Notes: generated from the letters alone by a model not told the origin. A stretch of DNA of 64,000 nt from an uncultured Candidatus Nitrosopumilus sp. (GCA_905612295.1 CAJQRN010000013.1:1-64000), one strand, 5' to 3'; shown: positions 17,564-27,886, counted from the first letter of the stretch. Program-made: numbers and translations.

Positions 17564-19156
17564 ATGAAGAAAAAGGGCTTACTGGTAGTTTTCTTTTTTG
17601 GTGGAATAATGCTAACTTCTGGATTTGGATTATCTAGTATGATAGCTCCTGCTGATGATAACTCCGATGTTATACTAACTGGAACTCCATCTGATAATTT
17701 CCCTGAAGACCAAAGAACTACATTTTGTAGTTCCGGTGGTGATCCTAAATCCACTAAGTATGTTCAAGAATATTTAATTCCAACAGAATGTAGTAATCCT
17801 TTAGCTATTGTATCTGATTATGATGGTAATGTCTGGTTTGCTCAAACCAATACTGGTAATCTTGCAAAATTTGATCCTACAACTAAAACATTTACTGAAT
17901 ATGATAATCCTACATGGCCTGATGGTGCTCGTTCAATGATGTGGGGAATGGATTATGCTCCTGATGGATCTATTTGGTTTACCGATGAAACATATGATTC
18001 TGTTTGGAAGTTTTCAACTCTTACTGAAGAATATGATAGATTGTCTTATCCTTCTGATGATAATTCATTACCTCAAAAATTAGTTGTCGATGGCTCTCAA
18101 ATTATCATTAATGATTTTACTGGCAACAAGCTTACAATCTTAAATATTAATTTCTCTGATGAGGAAGTTAACTATCTTAGTATTCCATCTGCACTTGATG
18201 ACTCTGTAACTGCTGACTTTGCATTAGATGAAAATAATAACATATGGTACACAAATTGGTTATATCAACAAGGTGGATTTTTGGTCAAGTTTGATCAAAA
18301 TGGTTATCTTGATGCTGTATCCAACTCTGGCGAGCAATTTTTACCTCTAGTTGATTTTATTAATGCATACGCCTTACCTGTTCAATTACTTACCCCTAAC
18401 GGAATAACTTTCTCGGATGACGGACTTCTTTGGATTGTAGATACTACTTCTTCGTCTTTCTTTAGTTTTGATCCTTTATCTGAAAAATTTATCCAATATG
18501 TTACGGCTGACCCTACATTTGAAACATATGGTAATCAGACAGGTGTGATTCAATCTCCTATATCTCGACCTTATTGGATTGAAAATAATGATCAAGGACA
18601 ACTTGTATTCAATGAACAAACTGCAAATAATATTTCTGTAATGGATCCCCAAAAACAATCTCTTGTAGAATACCATGTACCTTCAAAAAATCCTAATTGG
18701 GGTGATTGTGATAATGGTGTTGAAGTTTTAGATAATTGTGGTATTGCACAAATCTTTGATTTTGCAATATCTGGTGATAAAATTTGGTTTACTGAATGGG
18801 TTGAAAACAAAATTGGAGTTGTAGATACTTCTGTACCTTTACCCCTTGATATTCAATTTGAATATGATACCTTGAATCTACTTCCTGGTGATTCTGCTAA
18901 TTTCAATTTTATAATATCTCCACAATTTAACAATGGAAATTTGAAACTTTCATCTATTGCATCTACAACACATACTTTTCTAACTGTTGACTTCGTTGAT
19001 GACTCTGTTGAAACTTTTGAACTAGATTCTGATGTTCCTGTCTATGTTGATATTTTTGCTTCTGATGATGCATTACCTGGAACATACAAAGTTTTACTTG
19101 GTGTAGAGTCTGATGATGTTGCAATCAGTAAATTTCTTACAGTGATTATAGAGTGA
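17564..19156 (+). CDS. Secreted beta-propeller protein (streptogramin lyase-like)
   Basis: 530 residues. An N-terminal signal or anchor (KKKGLLVVFFFGGIMLTSG) is followed by a seven-bladed-type propeller of Vgb/NHL-like repeats such as GNVWFAQTNTGNLAKFDP, GSIWFTDETYDSVWKF and DKIWFTEWVENKIGVVD, then a C-terminal Ig-like domain of ~90 residues (PLDIQFEYDTLNLLPGDSAN). True virginiamycin B lyases are antibiotic-degrading; here the secreted form and Ig domain suggest a surface or binding role. Its stop overlaps the truD GTG start by 3 bases (GTGA). Confidence 0.8.
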   Translation: MKKKGLLVVFFFGGIMLTSGFGLSSMIAPADDNSDVILTGTPSDNFPEDQRTTFCSSGGDPKSTKYVQEYLIPTECSNPLAIVSDYDGNVWFAQTNTGNLAKFDPTTKTFTEYDNPTWPDGARSMMWGMDYAPDGSIWFTDETYDSVWKFSTLTEEYDRLSYPSDDNSLPQKLVVDGSQIIINDFTGNKLTILNINFSDEEVNYLSIPSALDDSVTADFALDENNNIWYTNWLYQQGGFLVKFDQNGYLDAVSNSGEQFLPLVDFINAYALPVQLLTPNGITFSDDGLLWIVDTTSSSFFSFDPLSEKFIQYVTADPTFETYGNQTGVIQSPISRPYWIENNDQGQLVFNEQTANNISVMDPQKQSLVEYHVPSKNPNWGDCDNGVEVLDNCGIAQIFDFAISGDKIWFTEWVENKIGVVDTSVPLPLDIQFEYDTLNLLPGDSANFNFIISPQFNNGNLKLSSIASTTHTFLTVDFVDDSVETFELDSDVPVYVDIFASDDALPGTYKVLLGVESDDVAISKFLTVIIE

Positions 19157-20349
19157 TACCTGATATTGATTCTCAAATAGGAATCTCCCTTTACACTACA
19201 AAATTTTCTGGTATTGGTGGAAAAATTAGAATTACTCCTGAAGATTTTGAGGTATCTGAATTAATTTCTAAACGTGCAAAAAATTCTATCACTAATGAAA
19301 GTGGTTATGCTGTTTACAAATTAAAAAAGAAAAAAATTGACACTAATCATGCGTTATCTGGTGTATTTAGAAAAACAGGTGTTCGATTAAAATCTCTGGG
19401 ACTAAAAGATGCATCTGCTATAACTGAACAATTTGTTGGCTCACCTCATAAGGGTAAGCCTATTCAAGATTTTTCTACTGAGAAATACTCTCTTACAAAA
19501 ATTGGATTTACAAAAAAACCTTTATCTAAAAAAGAGATGATTGGCAATAATTTTAAAATACGTATTTCTGATTGCTCTGATAACTTATCTTCTTTTACTG
19601 AACATAACCAAATTTTAAATTTTTATGGTTATCAGAGATTTGGCTCAAAAAGACCTGTAACCCATTTAATTGGTAAAGCTATTCTGCAAAGAGATTTTGA
19701 TATGGCTGTAGATCTAATTTTATCATTTACCTCTACATATGATTCTGCAGAAAATACTGAAATTCGTGAAAAACTTGCTGATAAAACAAATTATGTAAAA
19801 TATTATGATCAAGTTCCATCTCAAATGGATATTGAACGAATTGTTCTAAAAGAAATGATAGATCATGATGATTCTATACGTGCTATTCGTGCAATCCCAT
19901 TATCTTTAAGACGATTTTACATTCAAGCTTACCAGTCCTTTATTTTTAATCAATCTCTCAGTGCTGCATTTTTGGATGGTGAGAATTTATTTGAATCTCA
20001 ACCTGGTGATGTTTGTTATGATTCTAAAAGTATCATTGGCAAATTCAAAGATGGTATTGAACAATATCTTTCATTACCTTTTGTTGGTTATTCTTATTAT
20101 AAAAAAACAAGATTTGATCATCAAATTTCTAAAATTTTAAGTCAAGAGGAGATTACCCCTAAAGATTTTTTCATTAAAGAAATGCAGGAAGTCAGTAGTG
20201 AGGGTGGCTTTAGACAGGCTGCAATTCATTGCTCTGATTATTTATCTGAAAACAATGATGTCGAGTTTTCTTTATCTCGTGGTTCTTTTGCAACTATTTT
20301 ACTGCGAGAAATTATGAAACCTAGTGATCCTCTTACTGCTGGTTTTTAA
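19153..20349 (+). CDS. truD: tRNA pseudouridine synthase TruD
   Basis: Makes pseudouridine 13 in tRNA. The 398-residue protein has the catalytic motif GLKDASA with Asp86, the RFGSKRPVTH segment (YQRFG motif) and the family's insertion domain. The start is a GTG overlapping the upstream stop. The TAA stop shares bases with the convergent gene's stop (TTAA at 20346-20349). Confidence 0.93.
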   Translation: MIPDIDSQIGISLYTTKFSGIGGKIRITPEDFEVSELISKRAKNSITNESGYAVYKLKKKKIDTNHALSGVFRKTGVRLKSLGLKDASAITEQFVGSPHKGKPIQDFSTEKYSLTKIGFTKKPLSKKEMIGNNFKIRISDCSDNLSSFTEHNQILNFYGYQRFGSKRPVTHLIGKAILQRDFDMAVDLILSFTSTYDSAENTEIREKLADKTNYVKYYDQVPSQMDIERIVLKEMIDHDDSIRAIRAIPLSLRRFYIQAYQSFIFNQSLSAAFLDGENLFESQPGDVCYDSKSIIGKFKDGIEQYLSLPFVGYSYYKKTRFDHQISKILSQEEITPKDFFIKEMQEVSSEGGFRQAAIHCSDYLSENNDVEFSLSRGSFATILLREIMKPSDPLTAGF

Positions 20350-20561
20350 TTTTTTTTATTTTTTAAAATTTGTGATATGGTGCCTATTCCAATTATTATG
20401 GTTCCAACAATCATAATTTCAATTCCATAAGTAATCCAATTTGGATTGGCATACATGAAAGATGATTCTGGACCTATTAGCGATTGCCCTTGAAGATGAA
20501 AAATTAACCCAAAAATCAATGTAATACTGCCTATTCCAATTATTGAGTAAGTTTTTCCCAT
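20346..20561 (-). CDS. Two-TM small membrane protein, unknown (71 aa)
   Basis: 71 residues with two hydrophobic segments (about 5-24 and 44-63) and a basic end (LKNKKN). The loop between contains SFMYANPNWITYG. No family recognised; probably a lineage-specific membrane protein. Confidence 0.65.
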   Translation of the reverse strand: MGKTYSIIGIGSITLIFGLIFHLQGQSLIGPESSFMYANPNWITYGIEIMIVGTIIIGIGTISQILKNKKN

Positions 20562-20664
20562 GACTTTTTGATATGATTTCTATTAAAAAGGGTAAACAGA
20601 ATTGATACTTTAAGCAAATCATTTTCTGATTCTATTTTTAATGATTTTCTAATGATTCAATAAA

Positions 20665-21351
20665 GTGTACGACTGGAATGGTGATTCTGAATCATCTCAT
20701 CACAAATATTTGGGTTTGATACTATTTGTATCGTCAGCACTTTTAGCGGTAATCTTATTTCTTATTTTTTATCCTCAAATTGAGGCCATTAATCAAGAAT
20801 CTCCAGTTTTAATTAATTTGATGTTTCTTCCTGCCATGGCTGTAGGATTTCTTTATGGAACTAAAATTACACAACGTGCTGTAAACCCCTCTGAAATTCA
20901 TAGTCCAATTAAAAGATCTATTGTAAAAATATTCTTATTCTTTTTTGTAATTGGTGGTATGTTTAGTTCTGTTAATTTTGCAATTAACGGGGGAAGTGTA
21001 ATGCCTCAAGTCTCTATTTTTGAAGATGGGTTATTGACATGGCTACATACTTTTGTTGTGGCAAACGGAGGTGCCACTTTTCTTATTATCACTAGTATTG
21101 GATTAATGGCAGCAGCAACAAAAAGAATTGTTGGATTAGATTCTGGATTTTTAAATAGACTTGTTTCTTCTGTTGGTACTTTTGTTTTTGTTACTATTCT
21201 TGTTTTAAGTTTTACAAAATCTGATCCTACTTCCTCTGGTGTATTTTTGTATACTTTTTATCAGGCTGGAATTGTTGGTGGTGCATTTTATGCTATGAAT
21301 AAATTAACTAAAGACAAAAACATGATGTCCGATTTCTCGAATGGATATTAA
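20665..21351 (+). CDS. Polytopic membrane protein, unknown (228 aa)
   Basis: 228 residues with about six transmembrane segments: 17-38, 48-66, 87-105, 120-145, 160-180 and 195-215. The start is GTG at 20665. The last segment (FLYTFYQAGIVGG) and the central LLTWLHTFVVANGG resemble stretches of the 190-residue membrane protein at 37030-37602 (LLYFLYQLGITIG), so the two are possible paralogues. No function recognised. Confidence 0.75.
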   Translation: MYDWNGDSESSHHKYLGLILFVSSALLAVILFLIFYPQIEAINQESPVLINLMFLPAMAVGFLYGTKITQRAVNPSEIHSPIKRSIVKIFLFFFVIGGMFSSVNFAINGGSVMPQVSIFEDGLLTWLHTFVVANGGATFLIITSIGLMAAATKRIVGLDSGFLNRLVSSVGTFVFVTILVLSFTKSDPTSSGVFLYTFYQAGIVGGAFYAMNKLTKDKNMMSDFSNGY

Positions 21352-21419
21352 ATTTTTTAATTTAATTCTCTCTTAATTTTATACATAGTTTTAATTTCTA
21401 GTGATACTATACATTTTCT

Positions 21420-21758
21420 ATGGGCTTTCTAGATAAAATCAAAAAAAGTATTGAATTAAAACAACGTATGCCTAATGATGAATCTATTAAAAAAGTTGAG
21501 AATAAAATAATGGAATTAAAAAAGACATTAGAAAAAAATCCTAATGACTCTAAAATTATTAGTAAATTATACATGTGCTATGTTGAAATATCTGAGACTG
21601 AAAAAAAAATTGAATGTCTAAAAAAACTATCACAACTTTTGCCTAATGATTTTTATTCATTTCAACAACTTGCAGATATCTATCTAAATGAATTTGGAGA
21701 TATTAAACAAGCAAAAATTTATCAAAATCAAGCTAATGATATCAAAAACTCTTTCTAG
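21420..21758 (+). CDS. TPR-like helical protein, unknown (112 aa)
   Basis: 112 residues, highly charged and helical, with two TPR-like units at about 35-68 and 69-100 (LYMCYVEISETEKKIECL, FQQLADIYLNEFGDIKQA). The N-terminus MGFLDKIKK resembles amphipathic starts of other small proteins in this window (46717 and 56931). Role unknown. Confidence 0.72.
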   Translation: MGFLDKIKKSIELKQRMPNDESIKKVENKIMELKKTLEKNPNDSKIISKLYMCYVEISETEKKIECLKKLSQLLPNDFYSFQQLADIYLNEFGDIKQAKIYQNQANDIKNSF

Positions 21759-21779
21759 TTTTTTAATTATGTGTATGAC

Positions 21780-22028
21780 TTAGTTGTCTAAATCTACGTA
21801 TATTCCTGAAATTTCAGTGTTGATTCTATCCCAGTATATTTCACATCCGTCTGTTTTGAAATCATTTGCCTTGCATTCATTGAAATGTGCTGTACTGTCT
21901 CTGGACATATTATCTGCAAATAAAACATCCTCGCCTATTGCTACTCCCATTATTAGAATTGCCACTAAACTAGCTGAAACAAGAATCATAGAATATCCTA
22001 CGCCTCTCATATTTTTAGGATCTTTCAT
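21780..22028 (-). CDS. Single-TM small protein, unknown (82 aa)
   Basis: 82 residues with one hydrophobic segment at about 12-31 (YSMILVSASLVAILIMG) and an extracytoplasmic-looking tail holding two Cys (NECKAND, DGCEIYW) that could form a disulfide. No family recognised. Confidence 0.68.
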   Translation of the reverse strand: MKDPKNMRGVGYSMILVSASLVAILIMGVAIGEDVLFADNMSRDSTAHFNECKANDFKTDGCEIYWDRINTEISGIYVDLDN

Positions 22029-22145
22029 TTATGTGGAATCGAAAACCCTTGAATTTAATCTTTTCAAGTCTGCCTTTTAGTCTTCGATCTTTGACACTAG
22101 TATGTTTTTTCCGATAAAAAGAAAAGAGAGTACTTTGAAGTAAAC

Positions 22146-22649
22146 TTGTTGAGTATTCAAATTCTACAATATGAATTTCTTGGTCCTATACCAATTACTG
22201 AATGGGGTCCTCCAATGGAAAAATTGATTTATTTGATTTTATCTCGAAACAAGGATAAATTTGATATAATTTATGCTGGAGATTGTCAAAAAACTGATGA
22301 TAAATCATTTTTCACTGATCATGATAAATTTCAATGCTGGCTTAAACAATCTGGATCTGAACAATCTTTACATCTTGCAATTTTACCGTTGTTTGATTCT
22401 AGTGATAAAAAAAGATTAAATATAATTCAAAAAATACTGTCTCAATACAAACCACATTGCAATTCTGATGATATAGTTAAACCAAAACCTGATTATGTTG
22501 TAAGAGTTTCAGAGGAACCTAATGTGGATTCTGATAAGATAATTTGTGCATGTTGTGGTTCTGAAATGAATTTAGAAAAAAGTCTTGAAAAATCTAATCT
22601 TTATCGTTGTACTGGTTGTGGATTAAGTGACACTAGACTTAATTCTTAA
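22146..22649 (+). CDS. Protein with C-terminal zinc ribbon, unknown (167 aa)
   Basis: 167 residues. The N-terminal ~110 residues are alpha/beta (LGPIPITEWGPPMEKLIYL) and the C-terminus has a zinc ribbon, ICACCGSEM then YRCTGCGLS. The start is TTG at 22146; a second TTG follows directly. Its 3' end overlaps the convergent gene by 11 bases. Function unknown. Confidence 0.7.
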   Translation: MLSIQILQYEFLGPIPITEWGPPMEKLIYLILSRNKDKFDIIYAGDCQKTDDKSFFTDHDKFQCWLKQSGSEQSLHLAILPLFDSSDKKRLNIIQKILSQYKPHCNSDDIVKPKPDYVVRVSEEPNVDSDKIICACCGSEMNLEKSLEKSNLYRCTGCGLSDTRLNS

Positions 22650-22872
22650 CTTTATTTTGCACATCAAATAACTGCAATGTTAACAAATCTATTGCTTTTT
22701 TCAAATGCTGAAATTCATTAATTGAATGCATTTGCCCTTCTACTAATGCTCTCATGACTTTTACTGAACTTTTTTGATGTTCATCTGATGCAACAATTTC
22801 CATTGCATTTAATTTTGATAATAAATTGTCTAAATCTTTAATCATTTCATCTGATGGTTTGTGTTTATCCAT
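22639..22872 (-). CDS. Small helical protein, unknown (77 aa)
   Basis: 77 residues, nearly all helix, with heptad-like spacing (IKDLDNLLSKLNAMEIV, FQHLKKAIDLLTLQLFDV); probably a coiled coil or helical bundle. ATG start. No family recognised. Confidence 0.65.
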   Translation of the reverse strand: MDKHKPSDEMIKDLDNLLSKLNAMEIVASDEHQKSSVKVMRALVEGQMHSINEFQHLKKAIDLLTLQLFDVQNKVKN

Positions 22873-22956
22873 GATTATTCTATTTTTTTTTCGTATATGA
22901 ATTCTTACAACTACATTTCATTAATACAAAATACATAAAACTTGTGTAATTTCCTA

Positions 22957-23115
22957 ATGGATATGGGATTCAAAAAAGGTATTAACAAATGTGTAGAATG
23001 TGAAAAAAAGCTATCTGAGGATCCAAATGAAACAGGCATGTGTAGTAAATGTGGTTCAGGTGCTAGAATTGATTCAGAAATACAAAAAGAATTAAGTGAT
23101 TTGGGAATAATCTAA
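22957..23115 (+). CDS. Small zinc-ribbon protein (52 aa)
   Basis: 52 residues from ATG with C12-x2-C15 and a second CSKC pair, the pattern of a one-zinc ribbon, then a charged helix (SEIQKELSDLGII). Free-standing between two minus-strand genes. Function unknown. Confidence 0.62.
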   Translation: MDMGFKKGINKCVECEKKLSEDPNETGMCSKCGSGARIDSEIQKELSDLGII

Positions 23116-23138
23116 AAAAATCTGTATATTGAGAATTA

Positions 23139-23291
23139 TTATAATAAATCTTCATCAATTTCTTCAATTGGATTGATAAATTGGTTACATGTGCAATCTG
23201 GAATTTTACATTCTCCTAATTTTATCATTAAATTACTTTTTTCATCTGGAACGTGAACTTCATCTGTATGATGACATTTTTTACAATTCAT
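23139..23291 (-). CDS. Small Cys-rich protein with C-x4-C-x-C motif (50 aa)
   Basis: 50 residues from ATG: an N-terminal CKKCHH and a C-terminal GECKIPDCTCNQF, so five Cys and two His in two clusters. The end motif C-x4-C-x-C-N recurs in other tiny proteins near 56.5 and 57.3 kb. Probably binds zinc or another metal. Unknown function. Confidence 0.62.
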   Translation of the reverse strand: MNCKKCHHTDEVHVPDEKSNLMIKLGECKIPDCTCNQFINPIEEIDEDLL

Positions 23292-23318
23292 TTTGATTTC
23301 CTTATTGTATCCCTAAAT

Positions 23319-24353
23319 CTATGGAATTAAAACTGCACGTGCATCTATTTTTGAATCTTTTAATTTTTGTAGTGCTTCATTTGCCTTCTCTAAAGGAAAT
23401 ATTTCATAAATTACCTCAATATCATTTTCATCGCATATTTTGATTACTTGCTCCATGTCTTTTGTTGATCCTATCAATGTACCTCTAATTGTTTTTTCTT
23501 CAAATACACTAAATTCTGGATTCTTACCTATTGTTGCAATTACAATTATCCCTCCTTTCTTTACTGATTTTATTGCAGTATCTGTAACGATATCTGCTGG
23601 AGCAAATACTATTGCTGCATCTAACAATCCATGTTTTTCTTTCACTTTGCCTAGAAATTCTTCTTGATCTTTAGAAAATACCATTGTATCTGTTGCACCT
23701 AATCTTTTTGCAACATCCAGATGATTTTGTGTTCGTGAGAATGCAACAACTTTACATTTTTCTATTTTGGCAAATTGTACTGCCATATGGCCAACTCCAC
23801 CAATTCCAAATATTCCTATTTTTTTATCTAATTTTGGTTCTGCAGCTTTTACTGCTTTGTATGCCGTTATCCCTGCACAAAATAATGGCGCTGCATATTC
23901 TGATTTCATACTATCTGGGACTTTTGTTGCAAAATCTTCTATAACTGTGATATATTCTGAGTATCCTCCTTTCAGTGTCTCTCCTGTAATTTTTGATGAT
24001 TCACAAAGATACTCTTTCCCTTCATCACAATATTGACATTTTTTACATGCTTCTAGTAATGGCGTTATTCCTGCTCTATCTCCTATTTTGAATTTAGTAA
24101 CATCCTTTCCAATTTCAATAACTTTTCCAACTAATTCATGTCCTGGAACACTTGGCAATGTGTCTGGAATCCCAACATGTTTCCAATCTCCTTCAATTGC
24201 ATGAAGTTGTGAATGACAAACACCGCAGGCTTCTATTTTTAGTAAAATTTCATTAGGTCTTTCAATTTGATGTTTATCGATATTAGTGGGTTTCAAAGGA
24301 TTTGTTTCAATTTTAGCACATTCTGAAAGTACCATTGCACGCATTTTTTCCAT
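23319..24353 (-). CDS. Zinc-dependent alcohol dehydrogenase (MDR family)
   Basis: 344 residues of the medium-chain dehydrogenase family. Catalytic zinc residues are in ACGVCHSQLHA and PGHELVGKV, the structural zinc in CKKCQYCDEGKEYLC (four Cys), and the NAD(P)-binding motif in GIFGIGGVGHMAVQFA. Converts alcohols and aldehydes; substrate unknown. It could act in any short-chain aldehyde reduction. Stand-alone gene. Confidence 0.9.
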   Translation of the reverse strand: MEKMRAMVLSECAKIETNPLKPTNIDKHQIERPNEILLKIEACGVCHSQLHAIEGDWKHVGIPDTLPSVPGHELVGKVIEIGKDVTKFKIGDRAGITPLLEACKKCQYCDEGKEYLCESSKITGETLKGGYSEYITVIEDFATKVPDSMKSEYAAPLFCAGITAYKAVKAAEPKLDKKIGIFGIGGVGHMAVQFAKIEKCKVVAFSRTQNHLDVAKRLGATDTMVFSKDQEEFLGKVKEKHGLLDAAIVFAPADIVTDTAIKSVKKGGIIVIATIGKNPEFSVFEEKTIRGTLIGSTKDMEQVIKICDENDIEVIYEIFPLEKANEALQKLKDSKIDARAVLIP

Positions 24354-24455
24354 AAATTCTCATTTTCATTATTATATTTAAAACACTGTACTGATTTTAT
24401 TTCTAAATATTGTAATTAAGATAAGATTTATTTCTAAAATAATATAATTCTGTAT

Positions 24456-24689
24456 ATGGCTGATATTACGTCTGAAGATCGTGAGCGAGTTAAATTACTA
24501 TCTTTAATTTCTTCATCTAAAAATGAATTTGATAAATTATCTTTAGAACAATTAGCACGATTAGAAGAACTAGTTAAAAAAAAAGATTATAGTCATGATA
24601 AAAAGGCTGATAAAACAAAATCCAAATTTCTTAAAAGAATCAATGTTAGAATTTATGAAATAACCGAAGGTCGAGGTATTTGGGGTTAA
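24456..24689 (+). CDS. Small charged helical protein, unknown (77 aa)
   Basis: 77 residues, Lys/Asp/Glu-rich. The N-terminal 45 residues look helical (LSLEQLARLEELVKKKDY); the end FLKRINVRIYEITEGRGIWG is a strand-like Gly/Arg segment. No family recognised. Confidence 0.66.
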   Translation: MADITSEDRERVKLLSLISSSKNEFDKLSLEQLARLEELVKKKDYSHDKKADKTKSKFLKRINVRIYEITEGRGIWG

Positions 24690-24857
24690 TTTTTACATCT
24701 GGGTACAAACATTTTAATCATTTTGATTAGTTATGGTTGGAATCTAATTACTAACTTGAATTATTTTGTCTTACCATTCATTTCTTAACAAATTAGTTAT
24801 ATTTGCCAATTATTCAAAATTATTTTGAAATAAATATTGCCTCAATTCTTTACTATT

Positions 24858-24983
24858 ATGGATAGAAGAGATATTTTGGTTGCATGTTCAATTATTCTAG
24901 TAGGTTCTATTCCTGTAACATTAATGATTCTAGTGGCCAATGGAATTATCCACTTACCTCTAAGTGACTTTGGAACTAACTAA
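24858..24983 (+). CDS. Tiny single-TM protein (41 aa)
   Basis: 41 residues from ATG: MDRRD followed by one hydrophobic segment of about 24 residues (ILVACSIILVGSIPV...) and a short polar end. Fits a single-pass membrane microprotein. No family recognised. Confidence 0.5.
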   Translation: MDRRDILVACSIILVGSIPVTLMILVANGIIHLPLSDFGTN

Positions 24984-25303
24984 TCCCTTAAATTAATCTA
25001 ATTTTTAAAAAAGACCTTTTAATTTCCAGCTTGTAAAGTTAGGTCCAAGCGTATTTTTTTAGAGCAGACTAATTTTAAAAAGATAAGTGGGAAGTAATGA
25101 GAAGACAACAAAAACATCTTCTCACTCCATATGTAATGAAATTAGCAATTACTTTTAGATTGTTTTCGAATAATAGGTATATGATGAATCTTCAACAAGA
25201 GACTAAATCAATAGAATATGTATAAAGAAAGAAAATTGTTACTTATTTTTTGATACATCTAAACTAATTTTGTATAAATAGTGTATTTCGTAATGACTGA
25301 ATA
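24984..25303. other. Gene-poor spacer with a hairpin and doubtful 42-codon ORF
   Basis: Holds an ATG ORF at 25097-25225 (42 residues, basic, start MRRQQKHLL) and, over its first codons, an 8-bp inverted repeat TGAGAAGA/TCTTCTCA (25098-25105, 25117-25124) with an 11-nt loop. Either the ORF is real and the hairpin affects its translation, or the stretch encodes a small RNA. Nothing else seen. Confidence 0.4.
25273..25280 (+). promoter_or_regulatory. TATA box of the DUF255 gene
   Basis: TATAAATA lies 24-31 bases before the ATG at 25304, near-ideal for an archaeal TATA box and a leaderless mRNA. Confidence 0.6.
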
Positions 25304-27331
25304 ATGGTTGAAAATAACCTCATACATGAAACTAGTCCTTACTTACTTCAACATGCAGAAAATCCTGTTAATTGGTATGGTTGGAATGATGAGGCATTAC
25401 AAAAAGCTAAAGATGAAAATAAACCTATTTTTCTGAGTGTCGGATATAGTGCATGTCATTGGTGTCATGTGATGGCACATGAATCATTTGAAAATAATGA
25501 TGTTGCTGAATTTATGAATGAAAATTTTGTAAACATAAAAGTTGACAGAGAAGAGCGTCCTGACATAGATGATATTTATCAAAAAGCTTGTCAAATTACA
25601 ACGGGACAAGGTGGTTGGCCTTTGAGTGTTTTTCTTACACCTGATCAAAAACCATTCTATGTTGGAACTTATTTTCCTGTATTGGATTCCTATGGCCGAC
25701 CTGGTTTTGGAAGTATATGTAGACAATTAGCACAAGCATGGAAAGAAAAACCAAAAGACATTGAAAAATCTGCAGAAAGTTTTATTTATTCATTACAAAA
25801 AACAGAAAAAATTACTGTTCCTACAAAATTAGAACGAACTTTACTTGATGAAGCTGCAATGAATTTATTTCAATTAGGTGATCCAACATATGGTGGCTTT
25901 GGTTCTGCACCAAAATTTCCAAACGCTGCAAATATTTCATTTTTGTTTAGATATTCTAAGATGGCTAATTTGCCAAAATTTAATGAATTTGCACTAAAAA
26001 CTTTAAAGAAAATGGCAAAGGGTGGTATTTTTGATCAAATTGGTGGTGGATTTCATCGATATTCAACTGATGCCCGATGGTTGGTTCCTCATTTTGAAAA
26101 AATGCTTTATGATAATGCTCTTATGCCTGTAAATTATTGTGAGGCATATCAAATTACACATGATCCGTTTTATCTTGATATTTTACAAAAAACACTTGAT
26201 TTTGTTATACGTGAAATGACTTCTTCTGAAGGTGGTTTCTATTCTGCATATGATGCAGATTCTGAAGGTGTAGAAGGTAAATTTTATGTTTGGACTAAAA
26301 AAGAAATTAAAGAAATTCTTGGAAATGATGCCGATGTTTTCTGTCTATACTTTGATGTAACTGATGGTGGAAATTGGGAGGGTAATACCATTTTATGTAA
26401 TAACCTTAATGTTTCTACGATTGCATTTAATTTTGGAATTTCAGAACCAAAAGTACTTGAAATTATAAATTCATGTTCTAAAAAATTATTGGAAGTACGT
26501 TCAAAAAGAATTTCTCCTAGTTTGGATGATAAAGTTTTAGTTTCATGGAATTCATTAATGATAACTGCTTTTGCAAAAGGTTATCGTGTTACAAATGATA
26601 TTCGATATCTAGATGCCGCTAAAAATTGTATTTCATTTATTGAAAAAAATCTTTTTGTTGATGGTAATTTATTGAGAACTTACAAAAATAACACTGCAAA
26701 AATTAATGGTTATCTTGAGGATTATTCCTATTTTGCTAATGCGTTATTGGACGTATTTGAAATTGAACCTAATTCTAAATACCTTGAACTTGCCTTAAAA
26801 CTAGGTAATCATTTAATTGATCATTTCTGGGATTCAGAAAGTAATAGTTTCTTTATGACTTCTGATGATCATGAAAAATTAATTATTCGTCCAAAAAGTA
26901 ATTATGATTTATCACTACCTTCTGGAAATTCTGTTTCATCTTTTGTCATGCTAAGATTGTATCATTTGTCTCAAGAACAACTTTTCCTTGACATTTCAAT
27001 GAAAACCATGGAATCACAGGCACAAACTGCTGCTGAAAACCCATTTGGATTTGGGTATTTGCTAAATACTATTTCTTTGTATTTGGAAAAACCTACTGAA
27101 ATTACTATTATAAATTCTGAAAATTCTGAACTTTGTAATTCTTTATTTAAAAATTATTTACCTAATTCTTTTATGATAACCATTCAAAATTCTGATCAAT
27201 TAAAAACTCTCTCAAAATATCCTTTCTTTGCTGGAAAATCTTTTGAGGATAAAACATCTATTTTTATCTGCAAAAATTTTACTTGCTCTTTGCCATTACA
27301 TACTTTGGATGAAGTAAATTCAACACTCTAG
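25304..27331 (+). CDS. DUF255 thioredoxin-domain protein (YyaL/SSP411 family)
   Basis: 675 residues. The N-terminal domain is thioredoxin-like with a CHWC motif ([14 protein letters not shown]) and [13 protein letters not shown]; the rest is a (alpha/alpha)6-barrel like N-acylglucosamine 2-epimerases ([28 protein letters not shown]). The family is widespread in all domains and its reaction is not established. Length and motifs are complete. ATG start backed by the TATA box upstream. The TAG stop shares CTAG with the convergent gene. Confidence 0.9.
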   Translation: MVENNLIHETSPYLLQHAENPVNWYGWNDEALQKAKDENKPIFLSVGYSACHWCHVMAHESFENNDVAEFMNENFVNIKVDREERPDIDDIYQKACQITTGQGGWPLSVFLTPDQKPFYVGTYFPVLDSYGRPGFGSICRQLAQAWKEKPKDIEKSAESFIYSLQKTEKITVPTKLERTLLDEAAMNLFQLGDPTYGGFGSAPKFPNAANISFLFRYSKMANLPKFNEFALKTLKKMAKGGIFDQIGGGFHRYSTDARWLVPHFEKMLYDNALMPVNYCEAYQITHDPFYLDILQKTLDFVIREMTSSEGGFYSAYDADSEGVEGKFYVWTKKEIKEILGNDADVFCLYFDVTDGGNWEGNTILCNNLNVSTIAFNFGISEPKVLEIINSCSKKLLEVRSKRISPSLDDKVLVSWNSLMITAFAKGYRVTNDIRYLDAAKNCISFIEKNLFVDGNLLRTYKNNTAKINGYLEDYSYFANALLDVFEIEPNSKYLELALKLGNHLIDHFWDSESNSFFMTSDDHEKLIIRPKSNYDLSLPSGNSVSSFVMLRLYHLSQEQLFLDISMKTMESQAQTAAENPFGFGYLLNTISLYLEKPTEITIINSENSELCNSLFKNYLPNSFMITIQNSDQLKTLSKYPFFAGKSFEDKTSIFICKNFTCSLPLHTLDEVNSTL

Positions 27332-27648
27332 ATTATTTTCAAGTTTACGTCTATAATGCTACCTACTTGTGGTCTACCCATACCATCATATCTTGATTTT
27401 GGCATTGCTATTGTAATTTGTGTTTGTTGATACGATTTAATATTTACAGTTGGCTGTGCTTGTAAAATTGCTTCTAACAATGGCATTACTTGTTCTTTTG
27501 TTTCTGCATCTAATTTTTTAGAAACATTTTCTATAATCATTTGTTTCTGTGAAATTGGTTCTGTAGATATATTTTCAATTAATGTCAATTGAATTATTTG
27601 GCCATTATCTACAATTTGTGTAATTTTAAATTCATTTATTGCAGACAT
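27328..27648 (-). CDS. Conserved-looking small protein, unknown (106 aa)
   Basis: 106 residues, alternating strand and helix ([37 protein letters not shown]) and a late [19 protein letters not shown] segment. Cytoplasmic by composition. No family recognised. The stop overlaps the DUF255 gene stop by 4 bases. Confidence 0.7.
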   Translation of the reverse strand: MSAINEFKITQIVDNGQIIQLTLIENISTEPISQKQMIIENVSKKLDAETKEQVMPLLEAILQAQPTVNIKSYQQTQITIAMPKSRYDGMGRPQVGSIIDVNLKII

Positions 27649-27679
27649 TATTTTATGACGTTCTCCTTATGATTTATCT

Positions 27680-27772
27680 TTAACGAATTGAAAAATATAA
27701 TGCAATAACTGCAGTTGCTACAGCTGATGTTACCCCTAAACCAAAAATAATCTTACTACCGTCTATCTTCAT
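27680..27772 (-). CDS. Tiny single-TM protein (30 aa)
   Basis: 30 residues from ATG: MKIDGSK, a ~20-residue hydrophobic helix (IIFGLGVTSAVATAVIALYF), then SIR. Composition is that of a membrane microprotein. It lies 31 bases upstream of the 106-aa gene on the same strand. Confidence 0.45.
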   Translation of the reverse strand: MKIDGSKIIFGLGVTSAVATAVIALYFSIR

Positions 27773-27886
27773 GATGTATTTTTTTTATAATTCAAATTAA
27801 ACTGTACTGATTTTCAAATTAATTTAATTTTAATTTATTACCACTATTTTTTTATATTTATGCCTAATTTTGATTTAAATTATAAT

